From positions 1-38,601 of the forward strand of contig JAMFSL010000082.1 of NCBI GenBank assembly GCA_026225275.1: a DNA stretch of 38,601 nucleotides, given 5' to 3'. The notes beneath the pieces are model-generated. The model was not told where the DNA came from. It saw nothing but the letters and a program-made list of their open reading frames with translations, and did no database searches. The stretch comes from Puia dinghuensis. Its GTDB lineage: Bacteria > Bacteroidota > Bacteroidia > Chitinophagales > Chitinophagaceae. The position numbers were made by a program, and so were the translations under genes. This document shows positions 24,824-33,167 of this stretch, piece by piece. Numbering within the stretch: the stretch's first letter is position 1; every line of letters starts with the position of its first letter.

Positions 24824-25924
24824 ATGAAACCACTACGGACCTTTTCCTTTTGCTGCTCCTTAATACTGCTTCTTTTATTTTCTCGTGCCGGTGCGCAGAC
24901 CGTCAAGACTAGCGGGGGTCCGGGTTTGTTGAAAACGGGGGTCACTGCAAGGGATTTTGCGGACAGTAGCAGGAGTAACTGGCTGGGAACGGGACCCAGA
25001 CCGCTGAGGACCGTAGTCTGGTATCCGGCCGGCCCCGGCGGGACCAAAGAGGTGATCGAAGACCCTATCCAATTTTCTTCGCCGGTGACTGCTTATCGCG
25101 ATGCCAAAGTGGGCGGTGGGGCCGGGGGAGTCGGTGGCGCCGGCGCCGCCGGTGGTGTCAGCGGTAAAAAGTATCCGCTGGTCCTTATCTCCCATGGCTC
25201 GCAGGGCAACGCCAGTCAAATGCGTTGGATGGCTTATTATTTTGCATCGCGGGGCTATATAGCGGTAGTGGTCAATCATGATGGTACCCAGGAGGAAGAG
25301 CGAAGAAAAGGGTTCCTGAATCTATCCGATTTTTGCATGTGGGAACGTCCGAAGGATATTTCCGTTGTGCTGAATAAGATGCTGACCGATCCGGTCTTTG
25401 CCAACAGCATCGATACAGCCGGGATCTTTGCTGCCGGATTTTCGTCAGGCGGCACTACTGTCATCTGGCTGGGCGGGGCGATACTGAACCTGGATTCGCT
25501 GGAGAAAAATGCACCCCCGCCGCCAGCGGTATTGGCGGATGAGGTCCATGCGGATATCATGCTGGTCACCACCGACTCTATTGTCAAGCATTCCTTTGCG
25601 CGAGCGGACGATTCGTATAAAGACGACAGGATCAAGGCTATTTTTGCCTTATCACCGACTATCGGCCAGGGTTTTGAAAAGAGCGGGCTGGATCATATTG
25701 CTGTGCCCGTTGAAATCGTGGTGGGTGATGCCGATATCATCAATCCCAAGGCGGAGAATGCGCAATACTATACCGAAAACATCCCTTCCGCCCTGCCATT
25801 AATTGTGTTGCCCGGTGAAAGGGGACATTATACCAAACCGCCGGCGGGCAACGAGCGGCCAGGAGAGTTGGAACAGGTGAGTAAGATCGCTTACCAGTTT
25901 TTCAACAAAATCTACAACAAATAA
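24824..25924 (+). CDS. Secreted alpha/beta hydrolase (dienelactone hydrolase/PAF-AH-like)
   Basis: A 366-residue exported hydrolase. The signal peptide covers about residues 1-24 (ending SRAGAQ). The oxyanion-region motif is LVLISHGSQGNASQ (119-132), the nucleophile elbow is AAGFSSGGT (203-211, S207), the acid is probably the Asp in VVGDADIINP and the base the His in GERGHYTKPP. The order fits the platelet-activating-factor acetylhydrolase/dienelactone hydrolase-like family of secreted esterases. A run of Gly/Ala/Val (97-114) just before the first core strand looks like an inserted linker, coded by a G+C-rich low-complexity stretch. Substrate unknown, probably an ester or lipid. The MBL-fold gene follows after 25 bases. 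Confidence 0.87.
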   Translation: MKPLRTFSFCCSLILLLLFSRAGAQTVKTSGGPGLLKTGVTARDFADSSRSNWLGTGPRPLRTVVWYPAGPGGTKEVIEDPIQFSSPVTAYRDAKVGGGAGGVGGAGAAGGVSGKKYPLVLISHGSQGNASQMRWMAYYFASRGYIAVVVNHDGTQEEERRKGFLNLSDFCMWERPKDISVVLNKMLTDPVFANSIDTAGIFAAGFSSGGTTVIWLGGAILNLDSLEKNAPPPPAVLADEVHADIMLVTTDSIVKHSFARADDSYKDDRIKAIFALSPTIGQGFEKSGLDHIAVPVEIVVGDADIINPKAENAQYYTENIPSALPLIVLPGERGHYTKPPAGNERPGELEQVSKIAYQFFNKIYNK

Positions 25925-25949
25925 AAAGGATCAATTGTAATGCCTTGTT

Positions 25950-27041
25950 ATGGCAATATTCCCCGTATTCGGCAAAGCCCCTGCCGGAGCAAGGCTGCAA
26001 CGCATTCTGCAATCTCCCCATTACAAGGATAATCATTTTGAGAATCTGGTTCCTACCTCCGTCGCGTTGGAGGGGGTTTCCATGGTTAAGATGTTTCGGG
26101 ATATGAGTCACCGGCCGGCCGATGTGAAGCCTTCTCATCCTCTTCCTTCCGTGCATACCGATCTTCGGGCCTTACCGAAGGACAGGGCTACCATCGTCTG
26201 GTTCGGGCATTCTTCTTATCTGCTGCAGATCAATCAAACGACGATACTGGTCGATCCGGTTTTCAGCGGTCATGCGTCGCCGGTATCTTTCATGGCGAAA
26301 GCGTTTCCCGGAACGAACATCTATACGGCGGCGGATATGCCGGCAATAGATATTATGCTGCTGACGCATGATCATTATGATCATCTCGACTATAAGACTA
26401 TCAAGCAGCTGATGCCGAAGACTAAGCATTATTGTACCTCACTGGGGGTGGGGGCGCATCTGGAATCGTGGGGGATATCGCCGGATAAGATCACGGAACT
26501 GGACTGGTGGGAGAGCTGGAGTGCGGGCACGGAGAATGGGAAGGAAGCCGGCGGAGGGAAGGGGTCGGGGGATGCTGGGGAGATCATATTCACAGCGACG
26601 CCGGCGCGGCATTTTTCGGGCCGGGCCTTTAAGCGGGGCGGTACTATATGGTCTTCTTTTGTGTTGAAGGCGGGGGGCTATTCCTTATTCCTTGGCGGGG
26701 ACTCCGGCTATGAACAACATTTCAAAGCCATCGGAGAGCAGTTCGGGCCTTTCGATCTGGCGGTGCTGGAATGCGGGCAGTATGGAAAGAACTGGCCGTA
26801 TATTCATATGCTGCCCGAGCAGGTCGTGCAGGCGGCCCTGGATTTGAGGGCAGCGGCGTTGATGCCTGTACACTGGGCGAAGTTCACGCTGTCGCTGCAT
26901 CCCTGGGATGAGCCGATCCGGCGGGTGACAACTGCTGCGGTGGAGAGAGGTATGCCTGTGGCGACGCCGATGATCGGGCAACCGGTCGTGGTGCGGGAAT
27001 CCTATCCCGACGCGCGGTGGTGGGAAGCGATAGTAAAATAA
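25950..27041 (+). CDS. MBL-fold metal-dependent hydrolase (NAPE-PLD/UlaG-like)
   Basis: A 363-residue metallo-beta-lactamase-fold hydrolase. The zinc motif HDHYDHLD (140-147; H140, H142, D144, H145) is preceded by WFGHSSYLLQINQTTILVDP (84-103, in two strands) as in the N-acylphosphatidylethanolamine phospholipase D-like group. Further ligands are in ARHFSGR, LGGDSGYEQHF and MPVHWAKF. There is no signal peptide, so it seems cytoplasmic. A Gly/Glu/Lys-rich stretch (191-210) interrupts the fold between two core strands, like the insert in the gene before. A phosphodiesterase or lactonase action on lipid-like molecules is possible. It starts 25 bases after the alpha/beta hydrolase and may share its transcript. 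Confidence 0.88.
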   Translation: MAIFPVFGKAPAGARLQRILQSPHYKDNHFENLVPTSVALEGVSMVKMFRDMSHRPADVKPSHPLPSVHTDLRALPKDRATIVWFGHSSYLLQINQTTILVDPVFSGHASPVSFMAKAFPGTNIYTAADMPAIDIMLLTHDHYDHLDYKTIKQLMPKTKHYCTSLGVGAHLESWGISPDKITELDWWESWSAGTENGKEAGGGKGSGDAGEIIFTATPARHFSGRAFKRGGTIWSSFVLKAGGYSLFLGGDSGYEQHFKAIGEQFGPFDLAVLECGQYGKNWPYIHMLPEQVVQAALDLRAAALMPVHWAKFTLSLHPWDEPIRRVTTAAVERGMPVATPMIGQPVVVRESYPDARWWEAIVK

Positions 27042-27094
27042 TCCATCAAAATAGTGAAACCTGACATTGCCCGCCGGATGGGGTAAATGTAACT

Positions 27095-27140
27095 TGAGCT
27101 TTCAAAGCATATACTAACGATTGCTTAAAATGAAAGCTTA
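27095..27140 (+). promoter_or_regulatory. Long imperfect hairpin in the leader of the MaoC-SusD operon
   Basis: TGAGCTTTCAAAGCA (27095-27109) can pair with TTGCTT-side bases 27122-27126 (five pairs) and with TGAAAGCTTA (27131-27140, ten pairs, one G-U), leaving a four-A bulge and a 12-base loop: 15 pairs in all. It ends at the ATG of a 26-codon ORF. As DNA the same bases form an 8-base inverted repeat AGCTTTCA/TGAAAGCT. No T-run follows, so it is not a terminator. Confidence 0.4.
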
Positions 27141-27220
27141 TGAAGCCAACGGTTAATACACTTCTGACTGCCATTTCCTCTATATCTACATCGGCCTGTT
27201 CTTCCCTCATCTCTAAATAA
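27140..27220 (+). CDS. Possible 26-residue leader peptide
   Basis: An ATG right after the hairpin opens a 26-codon frame ending in TAA at 27218-27220, eight bases before the maoC ATG. The peptide, [20 protein letters not shown] then SSLISK, is Ser/Thr-rich and slightly like a signal or lipoprotein start (SAC), but far too short for either. It may be a translated leader controlling the operon or a chance frame. No family is recognised, and confidence is low. Confidence 0.25.
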   Translation: MKPTVNTLLTAISSISTSACSSLISK

Positions 27221-27227
27221 AATACTT

Positions 27228-27680
27228 ATGTGGGTGAAGAAGTATTTCGAAGAATTCGAGATCGGCCATACCCGGCAGACGACCGGGCGCACGATTACAG
27301 AAACGGATATCGTGATCCACGCCGGTCAGACCGGTGACTTCTTTCCGCATCATATGGATGAAGAATGGTGCAAGACACAACCTTTTGGTAAAAGGATCGC
27401 TCACGGCACACTTGTCTTCAGCATCGCCATCGGCCTGACGGCCGACCATATCAACGAGGTATCGATGACCTATGGATACGAACGTCTTCGTTTCACCCGT
27501 CCCGTTTTTATCGGGGATACCATCCGGGTGGAAGTGACCATCAAGAGTGTAGCCGATCATAAGAAGCCAGGATATGGGTTGGTCTTCGAGGCGATAGAGA
27601 CTTATAATCAGCACCGTGAAGTGGTCATGGTCTGCGAACATATTTCAATGGTAGAAAAAAAGAACTTTATAAAAGCCTGA
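27228..27680 (+). CDS. MaoC family (R)-specific enoyl-CoA hydratase-like protein
   Basis: A 150-residue cytoplasmic hot-dog-fold hydratase/dehydratase acting on CoA thioesters. The hydratase motif with its Asp and His is [14 protein letters not shown] (34-47; D37 and H42, the D-x4-H spacing of R-hydratases). [18 protein letters not shown] (53-70) is the overhanging-loop region of the family, and [16 protein letters not shown] is the typical central strand pair. Single-domain MaoC proteins of this type hydrate enoyl-, mesaconyl- or related CoA esters. It is the first gene of the long operon, and its stop overlaps the next start by one base (TGATG). With two CoA-transferases downstream, a role on the CoA ester they make is a fair inference. 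Confidence 0.92.
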   Translation: MWVKKYFEEFEIGHTRQTTGRTITETDIVIHAGQTGDFFPHHMDEEWCKTQPFGKRIAHGTLVFSIAIGLTADHINEVSMTYGYERLRFTRPVFIGDTIRVEVTIKSVADHKKPGYGLVFEAIETYNQHREVVMVCEHISMVEKKNFIKA

Positions 27681-28873
27681 TGCCGGAAATTCATTTAAAA
27701 GGAATCACCTGGGGGCATAGCCGGGGCTTTACTCCGCTTGCTGCTGCTGCGCAACGCTTTTCCGAGCGTTATCCGGGGGTGACCATTACGTGGGAAAAAC
27801 GGAGCCTGCAACATTTTGCCGACTATCCTATCGAGAGGCTAACGCGGCAATACGATTTGCTCATTATTGATCATCCCTGGGTAGGGCGTGCTGCCACACT
27901 GGGTTGCGTGCTACCCCTTGACGAATGGCTGCCCGCTGCCTTTCTACAGGAGCAGGCCGATCATTCCGTCGGAGAGTCCCATCAAAGCTATCAATACGGT
28001 GGCCATCAATGGGCATTAGCCGTCGATGCGGCCACGCCGGTCGCCAGCTACAGGTCCGATCTGCTGCAACAGGCGGGAAGGCGGCTACCGCAGACCTGGA
28101 AAGAGGTGCTGGAGATTGCACGGCTGGGCAAACTGGCTGTGCCGGCCATACCCATCGATCTGCTGATGAATTTCTATATGTTTTGTATCGCTCATGGAAC
28201 GCCTCCTTTTCAACAGGATGCTGAAGTCATCGATCTGGCTACAGGATATGCCGCACTCGGTACCATGAAAGAGCTCTATTCTCTTGTCGATGAAAAGATG
28301 TTTCAGGCCAATCCGATTGCCGTTGCAGAGTGGATGAGCAGCACCGATGATTACTGGTATTGCCCCTTTGCGTATGGGTATTCGAATTATTCACGGGAGG
28401 GGTATGCCGCGCATCCGCTGGCGTATGCGGACCTGGTGGAGATGGGAGGGGGCGGGGAAAAAAGCGGGAGAGGAGTGGCCAAGTTGCGTAGTACCATCGG
28501 AGGAACGGGGCTGGCCGTATCGGCGTACAGTCAACGCCGGGAGTGGGCACTTGCCTTTACGGAGATGGTGGCCGATCCGTTGTTCCAATCCACTTTTTAT
28601 GTACAGCATAGCGGTCAACCGGGGCACCGGCTGGCCTGGGAGAACGAGAGTGCAAACCGACTGACCAACCAATTTTTTTCTACTGTCCTGCCGGCCATGG
28701 AAAGAGGCTATATGCGCCCCCGCTATGACGGATACCTTTATTTTCAGGATCATGCGGGAGATGCCGTTCAGGAATATCTATTGCAAAAGAGAGATGCTGC
28801 CAGCGTGCTTGCGACGATGAATCATCTGTACCGGGAAAGCAGGGAAAAAAACCCGATCAACTCTTTCGTATGA
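27680..28873 (+). CDS. Family 1 solute-binding-protein fold lacking a signal peptide
   Basis: A 397-residue protein with the fold of ABC-importer binding proteins: first strand at residues 4-11, PGVTITWEKRS (32-42), YDLLIIDHPWVGRAA (58-72), VLPLDEWLP, then WALAVDAATPVASYRSDLL (111-129) and the PQTWKEVLEIA hinge helix (137-147). Binding proteins are normally exported, but here the first core strand begins four residues from the start, and the start codon overlaps the maoC stop, leaving no room for a signal. I see no nearby ABC permease or ATPase. So it is probably a cytoplasmic ligand-binding or enzyme-assisting protein of the CoA-transferase cluster. A Gly-rich loop (255-266) is odd. Its stop overlaps the next start (ATGA). 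Function unknown. Confidence 0.88.
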   Translation: MPEIHLKGITWGHSRGFTPLAAAAQRFSERYPGVTITWEKRSLQHFADYPIERLTRQYDLLIIDHPWVGRAATLGCVLPLDEWLPAAFLQEQADHSVGESHQSYQYGGHQWALAVDAATPVASYRSDLLQQAGRRLPQTWKEVLEIARLGKLAVPAIPIDLLMNFYMFCIAHGTPPFQQDAEVIDLATGYAALGTMKELYSLVDEKMFQANPIAVAEWMSSTDDYWYCPFAYGYSNYSREGYAAHPLAYADLVEMGGGGEKSGRGVAKLRSTIGGTGLAVSAYSQRREWALAFTEMVADPLFQSTFYVQHSGQPGHRLAWENESANRLTNQFFSTVLPAMERGYMRPRYDGYLYFQDHAGDAVQEYLLQKRDAASVLATMNHLYRESREKNPINSFV

Positions 28874-30012
28874 ATCAATTACCGTTACACGGATTGACCG
28901 TATTGGAATTCAGCCAATACCTCTCAGGGCCGTCCGCCGGACTCCGGCTGGCCGATCTGGGGGCGCGGGTCATCAAGATAGAACGACCTGTCACGGGTGA
29001 TGCCTGTCGTCGCCTGTCCATCAAGAATCTCTGGATAGACGGCGATTCGTTGTTATTCCATACCATCAACAGGAATAAAGAAAGCTATACCGCCGACCTG
29101 AAATCTCCGGAAGACAGGGTAATCCTTCGGAAGCTCATTGCAGAGGCGGACGTGCTGACACATAATTTTCGTCCCGGGGTGATGGAGAGTGCAGGTCTCG
29201 ATTATCCAGCGGTGCAGCTCTTGAATCCACGGATCGTTTATGGAGCTATCAGCGGCTATGGCAATGAGGGGCCCTGGAAGGGCCGGCCGGGGCAGGATCT
29301 GCTGCTGCAATCCATGAGCGGGCTGGCGTACATGACCGGTAACGAAATGGATTCTCCCATGCCGTTTGGGCTCTCCATTGCCGATAGTCTATGTGGCGCT
29401 CAATTGGTGCAGGGTATCCTGGGTGCGCTGGTGCGCAGACATAAGACCGGCGAAGGCGCGCTGGTGGAGATCAGCATGATGGAATCCCTACTGGACCTTC
29501 AATTCGAATTTATGACCACCTATCATAGTAGCGGGGTATTGCCACGGCGCAGTAAATTCAGCAATGGGAATCCGTTGCTGAGCGCGCCATACGGCATCTA
29601 TGCCACATCCGACGGGTATATCGCCATTGCGATGATCAACATCCCCCAGCTGGCCCAGGCCATTGAATCCGAGGCGCTGGCGGAATTCAGTCAGGAGCAA
29701 GCATTCAGTCACCGGGATGAGATCAAGGAGATTCTGACCCGGCACCTGGGAGGTCAAGCGACAGGTTGGTGGTTAGAGCGGCTGCATGCCGAAGATATGT
29801 GGGCCATGGAAGTGCTCGACTGGCAACGGCTGACGGCGCATGAAGGATACCGCTGTCTGGAGATCGAGCAGCCTATCATGACCCATCGGGGCAAGAGTCT
29901 GGTGACTACCCGTTGTCCGATAAGGATAGATGGGGAGAGATTATTTTCGGCCAAACCGGCTCCCTCTCTGGGGCAGGACAACGAACGTATCGTTATGGAA
30001 CTTTTAAAATGA
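28870..30012 (+). CDS. CaiB/BaiF family CoA-transferase, first of two
   Basis: A 380-residue cytoplasmic type III CoA-transferase, moving CoA between an acyl-CoA donor and a carboxylic acid. Family signatures: [20 protein letters not shown] (12-31), [10 protein letters not shown] (31-40), [14 protein letters not shown] (99-112) and [10 protein letters not shown] (127-136). The candidate catalytic Asp, equivalent to Asp169 of formyl-CoA transferase, is D172 in SIADSLCG. The length is slightly below the usual 390-430. It is coupled by four-base overlaps to the binding-protein-like gene before and to its paralogue after. The two share roughly half their residues by eye over their full length, so they may form a heteromer, as in succinyl-CoA:malate CoA-transferase. 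Substrate unknown. Confidence 0.92.
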   Translation: MNQLPLHGLTVLEFSQYLSGPSAGLRLADLGARVIKIERPVTGDACRRLSIKNLWIDGDSLLFHTINRNKESYTADLKSPEDRVILRKLIAEADVLTHNFRPGVMESAGLDYPAVQLLNPRIVYGAISGYGNEGPWKGRPGQDLLLQSMSGLAYMTGNEMDSPMPFGLSIADSLCGAQLVQGILGALVRRHKTGEGALVEISMMESLLDLQFEFMTTYHSSGVLPRRSKFSNGNPLLSAPYGIYATSDGYIAIAMINIPQLAQAIESEALAEFSQEQAFSHRDEIKEILTRHLGGQATGWWLERLHAEDMWAMEVLDWQRLTAHEGYRCLEIEQPIMTHRGKSLVTTRCPIRIDGERLFSAKPAPSLGQDNERIVMELLK

Positions 30013-31178
30013 TGCAGGGAATGAATTTATTGCAGGATATGATCGTCATCGATTTCAGTCAGTTTTTATCAGGGCCTTCCGCGGGTCTGCGGCTGGCGGA
30101 TATGGGGGCCAGGGTGATCAAGATCGAGCGGCCGGGGACGGGCGATATATGTCGTCAGTTATACGTTTCTGATACCCGGATCGAAGGCGAGTCGACCATC
30201 TTTCATGCGATCAACCGTAACAAGGAAAGCTATGCTGCCGATCTGAAGGATGCGGGAGACGTAGAAAAGGTCAGGCAACTGATCAGCCGGGCCGATGTGG
30301 TGTTGCATAATTTCCGGCCCGGGGTGATGGAGCGGCTGGGGTTCGATTATGCCACCGTGAAGGCCATCAAGCCGGATATTGTATATGGGGAAGTCAGCGG
30401 CTATGGTAATGAAGGCCCCTGGGCCGATCTGCCGGGACAGGACTTGCTGGTGCAGGCGTTGTCGGGTCTGACGTGGCTAAGCAATAACAGAGACGAGCGG
30501 CCGACGCCCATGGGGGTATCCGTTGTGGACATACTGGCGGGCACTTATCTGACCCAGGGCATTCTTGCCGTGCTGTACCGCCGGGAATTGAAAGGGATCG
30601 GCGGCCTGGTGCAGGTCAGCATGCTGGAAGCGATCCTCGACTTTCAGTTTGAGGTGCTGACTTGTTTTTATAATGACGGGCGGCAGCTGCCGGTGAGGAG
30701 CCGGATCAGCAATGGCAATGCCTATATACCGGCCCCCTATGGCATTTATAAGACGAGGGAAGGCTATCTCTCGCTGGCGATGGGAGATATTCCCCGGTTA
30801 GCCGCGTTGCTGGAGTGCGCTGAACTGGAAAGTTTTACTGATAGTACCGAATGGTACGACCAGAGAGATGAGATCAAGGCGATACTGGCCGATCACCTGC
30901 TGACGCGGACTGCGGATGAGTGGTTGTCCATTCTGCAGCCGGCAGATATCTGGTGTGCAAAGGTGATGGACTATCGGGAGCTGATGGAACAGGTCGGTTA
31001 TAAGGTGCTGGATATGGAATTAAAGGTGAAGACCAGCAATGGGTTGTCCATCAGGACCACCCGCTGTCCCATAAGGGTAGACGGACAATTATCCCTGTCC
31101 GAAAGGGGTGCGCCCATACTGGGAGAGCATAATGATCTTATCGACGCCCAATTTGGGTTGGGTGTCGCCGCTACATAA
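30009..31178 (+). CDS. CaiB/BaiF family CoA-transferase, second of two
   Basis: A 389-residue paralogue of the preceding gene, aligning end to end with it: [20 protein letters not shown] (14-33), [14 protein letters not shown] (101-114), [10 protein letters not shown] (129-138) and a kept catalytic Asp (D174 in SVVDILAG). Both copies therefore look active. I start it at the ATG at 30009, which overlaps the previous stop (ATGA); the frame is open further upstream from a TTG at 29913, but that lies inside the first copy. A 29-base gap leads to the lactonase-like gene. Whether the two copies act on different acids or as one heteromeric enzyme cannot be told from sequence alone. Confidence 0.92.
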   Translation: MMQGMNLLQDMIVIDFSQFLSGPSAGLRLADMGARVIKIERPGTGDICRQLYVSDTRIEGESTIFHAINRNKESYAADLKDAGDVEKVRQLISRADVVLHNFRPGVMERLGFDYATVKAIKPDIVYGEVSGYGNEGPWADLPGQDLLVQALSGLTWLSNNRDERPTPMGVSVVDILAGTYLTQGILAVLYRRELKGIGGLVQVSMLEAILDFQFEVLTCFYNDGRQLPVRSRISNGNAYIPAPYGIYKTREGYLSLAMGDIPRLAALLECAELESFTDSTEWYDQRDEIKAILADHLLTRTADEWLSILQPADIWCAKVMDYRELMEQVGYKVLDMELKVKTSNGLSIRTTRCPIRVDGQLSLSERGAPILGEHNDLIDAQFGLGVAAT

Positions 31179-31207
31179 GCTAAATTTATGGTTCATACCA
31201 TAAACAT

Positions 31208-32113
31208 ATGATTGAAAATGTGATTGATACGCATGTTCATATTTGGGATTTCGACCATGCGGACTATCCCTGGCTGAAGGGGGATACCTCGCTGCTCAAC
31301 CGGACGTATGCGCTGGAAGAGCTCGAGGCAGATCGGATAAAGGTTGGTGTTACCGGGGGCGTGCTTGTTCAGGCGGCCAATAACCGGGAGGACACCGATT
31401 GGATGCTGCGGGTAGCTGCTCGCAGCGGGTGGATCAAGGGGGTTGTCGGGTGGCTGCCTTTGCAAGATCCGGTTGCGGCAGGGTGGGCGCTCGAGGAGTT
31501 TTATGGGGAGGGTAGTTACCTGAAAGGGGTTCGGCATTTGATACATAATGAGGCTGATCCTGGCTGGCTGTTGCAGGCGCCGGTGCTGGAAAGTCTGGGG
31601 CTGTTGGCGGCGCGCGACCTGCCTTATGATGTGGTGGGTGTCGTTGCCGATCATTTGCGGACGGCGTTGCGGGTGGCGGAGAGATGGCCGGGGTTGCGGT
31701 TGGTGCTGGACCATCTGAATCAGCCGTCGATAGGGAAGCCGGGAGAAGAAAAGGAGTGGAGGGAGTTGATGACAGCGGCGGCGGCGCATGAAAATATTTA
31801 TGTGAAGATCTCGGGGCTGGGGACCATAGCGATGGCGGGGTTAGCGGCGAGAGGGAGTCCTGTAGCGGGGAACGGGCGGGATTGGAGGCCGGAGGATCTG
31901 GAGCCATCCATCGGGTTCGTGCTCGAGCAATTCGGTACCGATCGCATCTTTTGCGGAGGAGACTGGCCTGTGTGTCTGCTGGCGGGGAGTTATGAGAGGG
32001 TTTGGGCGGCATATCGATCCGTCCTGGAAAAATATCTGGATAGTGGGGATCAGGCAAAGGTGCTTTATAGCAATGCTAAACGATTTTATAAGCTTCCGGA
32101 AGGAGGCCTATAG
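31208..32113 (+). CDS. Amidohydrolase-2 family hydrolase, lactonase-like (COG3618 type)
   Basis: A 301-residue cytoplasmic TIM-barrel hydrolase. DTHVHIWD (7-14) gives the HxH metal ligands (H9, H11), DWMLRVAARSGWIKGVVGW (64-82) the second strand, GVRHL (107-111), LDHLNQP (168-173) a further ligand His, YVKISGL (199-204) and GGDWPV (250-255) the final Asp (D252). This arrangement is that of lactonases for fucono-, rhamnono- and galactaro-lactones and of pyrone-dicarboxylate lactonase. Beside a RhaT-like carrier and a sugar-type dehydrogenase, a sugar lactonase is the best reading (inference). A small Gly/Ala/Ser stretch (210-222) follows the KISGL strand. The next gene begins 15 bases on. Confidence 0.88.
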   Translation: MIENVIDTHVHIWDFDHADYPWLKGDTSLLNRTYALEELEADRIKVGVTGGVLVQAANNREDTDWMLRVAARSGWIKGVVGWLPLQDPVAAGWALEEFYGEGSYLKGVRHLIHNEADPGWLLQAPVLESLGLLAARDLPYDVVGVVADHLRTALRVAERWPGLRLVLDHLNQPSIGKPGEEKEWRELMTAAAAHENIYVKISGLGTIAMAGLAARGSPVAGNGRDWRPEDLEPSIGFVLEQFGTDRIFCGGDWPVCLLAGSYERVWAAYRSVLEKYLDSGDQAKVLYSNAKRFYKLPEGGL

Positions 32114-32128
32114 CTTAAACAAAGCCAT

Positions 32129-33145
32129 ATGAACGTCATTATCGGGTTAAGCATGCTCATATTAGGCGGGATCTCCGCCGGTAGCAGTTATGTGCCCTTG
32201 CGTGGGGTCAAGGGCTGGGCCTGGGAAAGTCTTTGGGCTGTGCAGGGTGTTGTGGCATGGTTGCTACTACCCTTGTTGCTGGCCCTGGTGGCCGCGCCTC
32301 ACCTGGGCGAAGTGCTGCGTTCTACTTCCTTTTCAACGCTGGCGACTACCTATAGTTTTGGTTTTCTGTGGGGGCTGGGTGGCCTGGCCTGGGGTATAGC
32401 CGTACGTTATATCGGGCTGGCGCTTGGTTTTTCCATCGCTACCGGCTTCTTGTCTTCTCTTGGTACGTTAGTCCCCATCATTGCGGCCGGCAGACTGCCC
32501 GAGGTCATGGGGAGTGTTTCCGGCAGAGTTATCCTACTGAGTGTGGGCATTTCTTTGCTGGGTATTTTTATTTGCGGTGTAGCGGGCTGGAGGCGGGATA
32601 AGGAGATCGGTAAGGACCAGACATTTCAATTCAGGAGGGGGGTATTCATAGCGTTGGCTGCCGGGGTGTTGGGGGCCTGTTTTGCTTTCGGGATCACTGC
32701 GGGGGAGCCCATCAGAGTGCATGCGATAGCGGCGGGTTGTCCGCCGGTGTGGGCCGCTTCGCCGATCTTCTTCGTCGAGCTGCTGGGCGGCATCACCGTA
32801 AACCTGCTGTATTGTCTGTGGATGAACCGGCGCAACGGGACTTTTTCCGATTACCGGTCGACCAAGGTGGAAGGTGCGCTGGCCGGTAACTATCTCTTTT
32901 CAGCGTTGGTGGGAGCGCTATGGTATCTGCAATTCGTTTTTTATGGGATGGCCTCTTTTTATATGGGCCCTTACAGTTTTGCCAACTGGTCCGTCCACAT
33001 GTCCTTCATGGTGGTGGCCAGCAATCTGTGGGGTTATTATTTCAAAGAGTGGAAGGGTGTTTCTGCCGCGACGATACGGTGGAATAATGCCGGGATACTC
33101 GTGTTGGTGGTGGCCGGTATTGTGATGGGCATTGCCGGGTATTGA
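32129..33145 (+). CDS. RhaT-like L-rhamnose/proton symporter family protein
   Basis: A 338-residue inner-membrane transporter with about ten membrane helices, belonging to the RhaT family of the drug/metabolite transporter superfamily. The start, IIGLSMLILGGISAGSSYVPLRGVKGWAWE in helix 1 and the first loop (given as LILGGISAGSSYVPL and KGWAWES), the WGIAVRYIGLALGFSI stretch and the GALWYLQFVFYGMA helix match RhaT's conserved regions. The E. coli protein carries L-rhamnose or L-lyxose with H+. Bacteroidota have many copies inside sugar loci whose substrates are unknown, so the gene symbol is withheld. It probably imports the monomer used by the flanking dehydrogenase and lactonase. The next gene's ATG is 22 bases after the stop. 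Confidence 0.87.
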   Translation: MNVIIGLSMLILGGISAGSSYVPLRGVKGWAWESLWAVQGVVAWLLLPLLLALVAAPHLGEVLRSTSFSTLATTYSFGFLWGLGGLAWGIAVRYIGLALGFSIATGFLSSLGTLVPIIAAGRLPEVMGSVSGRVILLSVGISLLGIFICGVAGWRRDKEIGKDQTFQFRRGVFIALAAGVLGACFAFGITAGEPIRVHAIAAGCPPVWAASPIFFVELLGGITVNLLYCLWMNRRNGTFSDYRSTKVEGALAGNYLFSALVGALWYLQFVFYGMASFYMGPYSFANWSVHMSFMVVASNLWGYYFKEWKGVSAATIRWNNAGILVLVVAGIVMGIAGY

Positions 33146-33167
33146 TAATAGCATAAAGACAAGGAAC

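Noticed and set aside
25108-25166. G+C-rich tandem repeat inside the alpha/beta hydrolase gene
   Set aside because: The bases are low-complexity but not an exact repeat unit; it stays in frame and codes for a Gly/Ala loop, so it is not listed as a repeat element.
29913-30008. Upstream extension of the second CoA-transferase from a TTG
   Set aside because: It lies inside the first CoA-transferase gene; the ATG at 30009 overlaps the stop and fits the family's N-terminus.
31434-32057. Open frame of 207 codons on the minus strand
   Set aside because: It is antisense to the amidohydrolase gene and has a Pro/Ser/Ala-rich product without family features.
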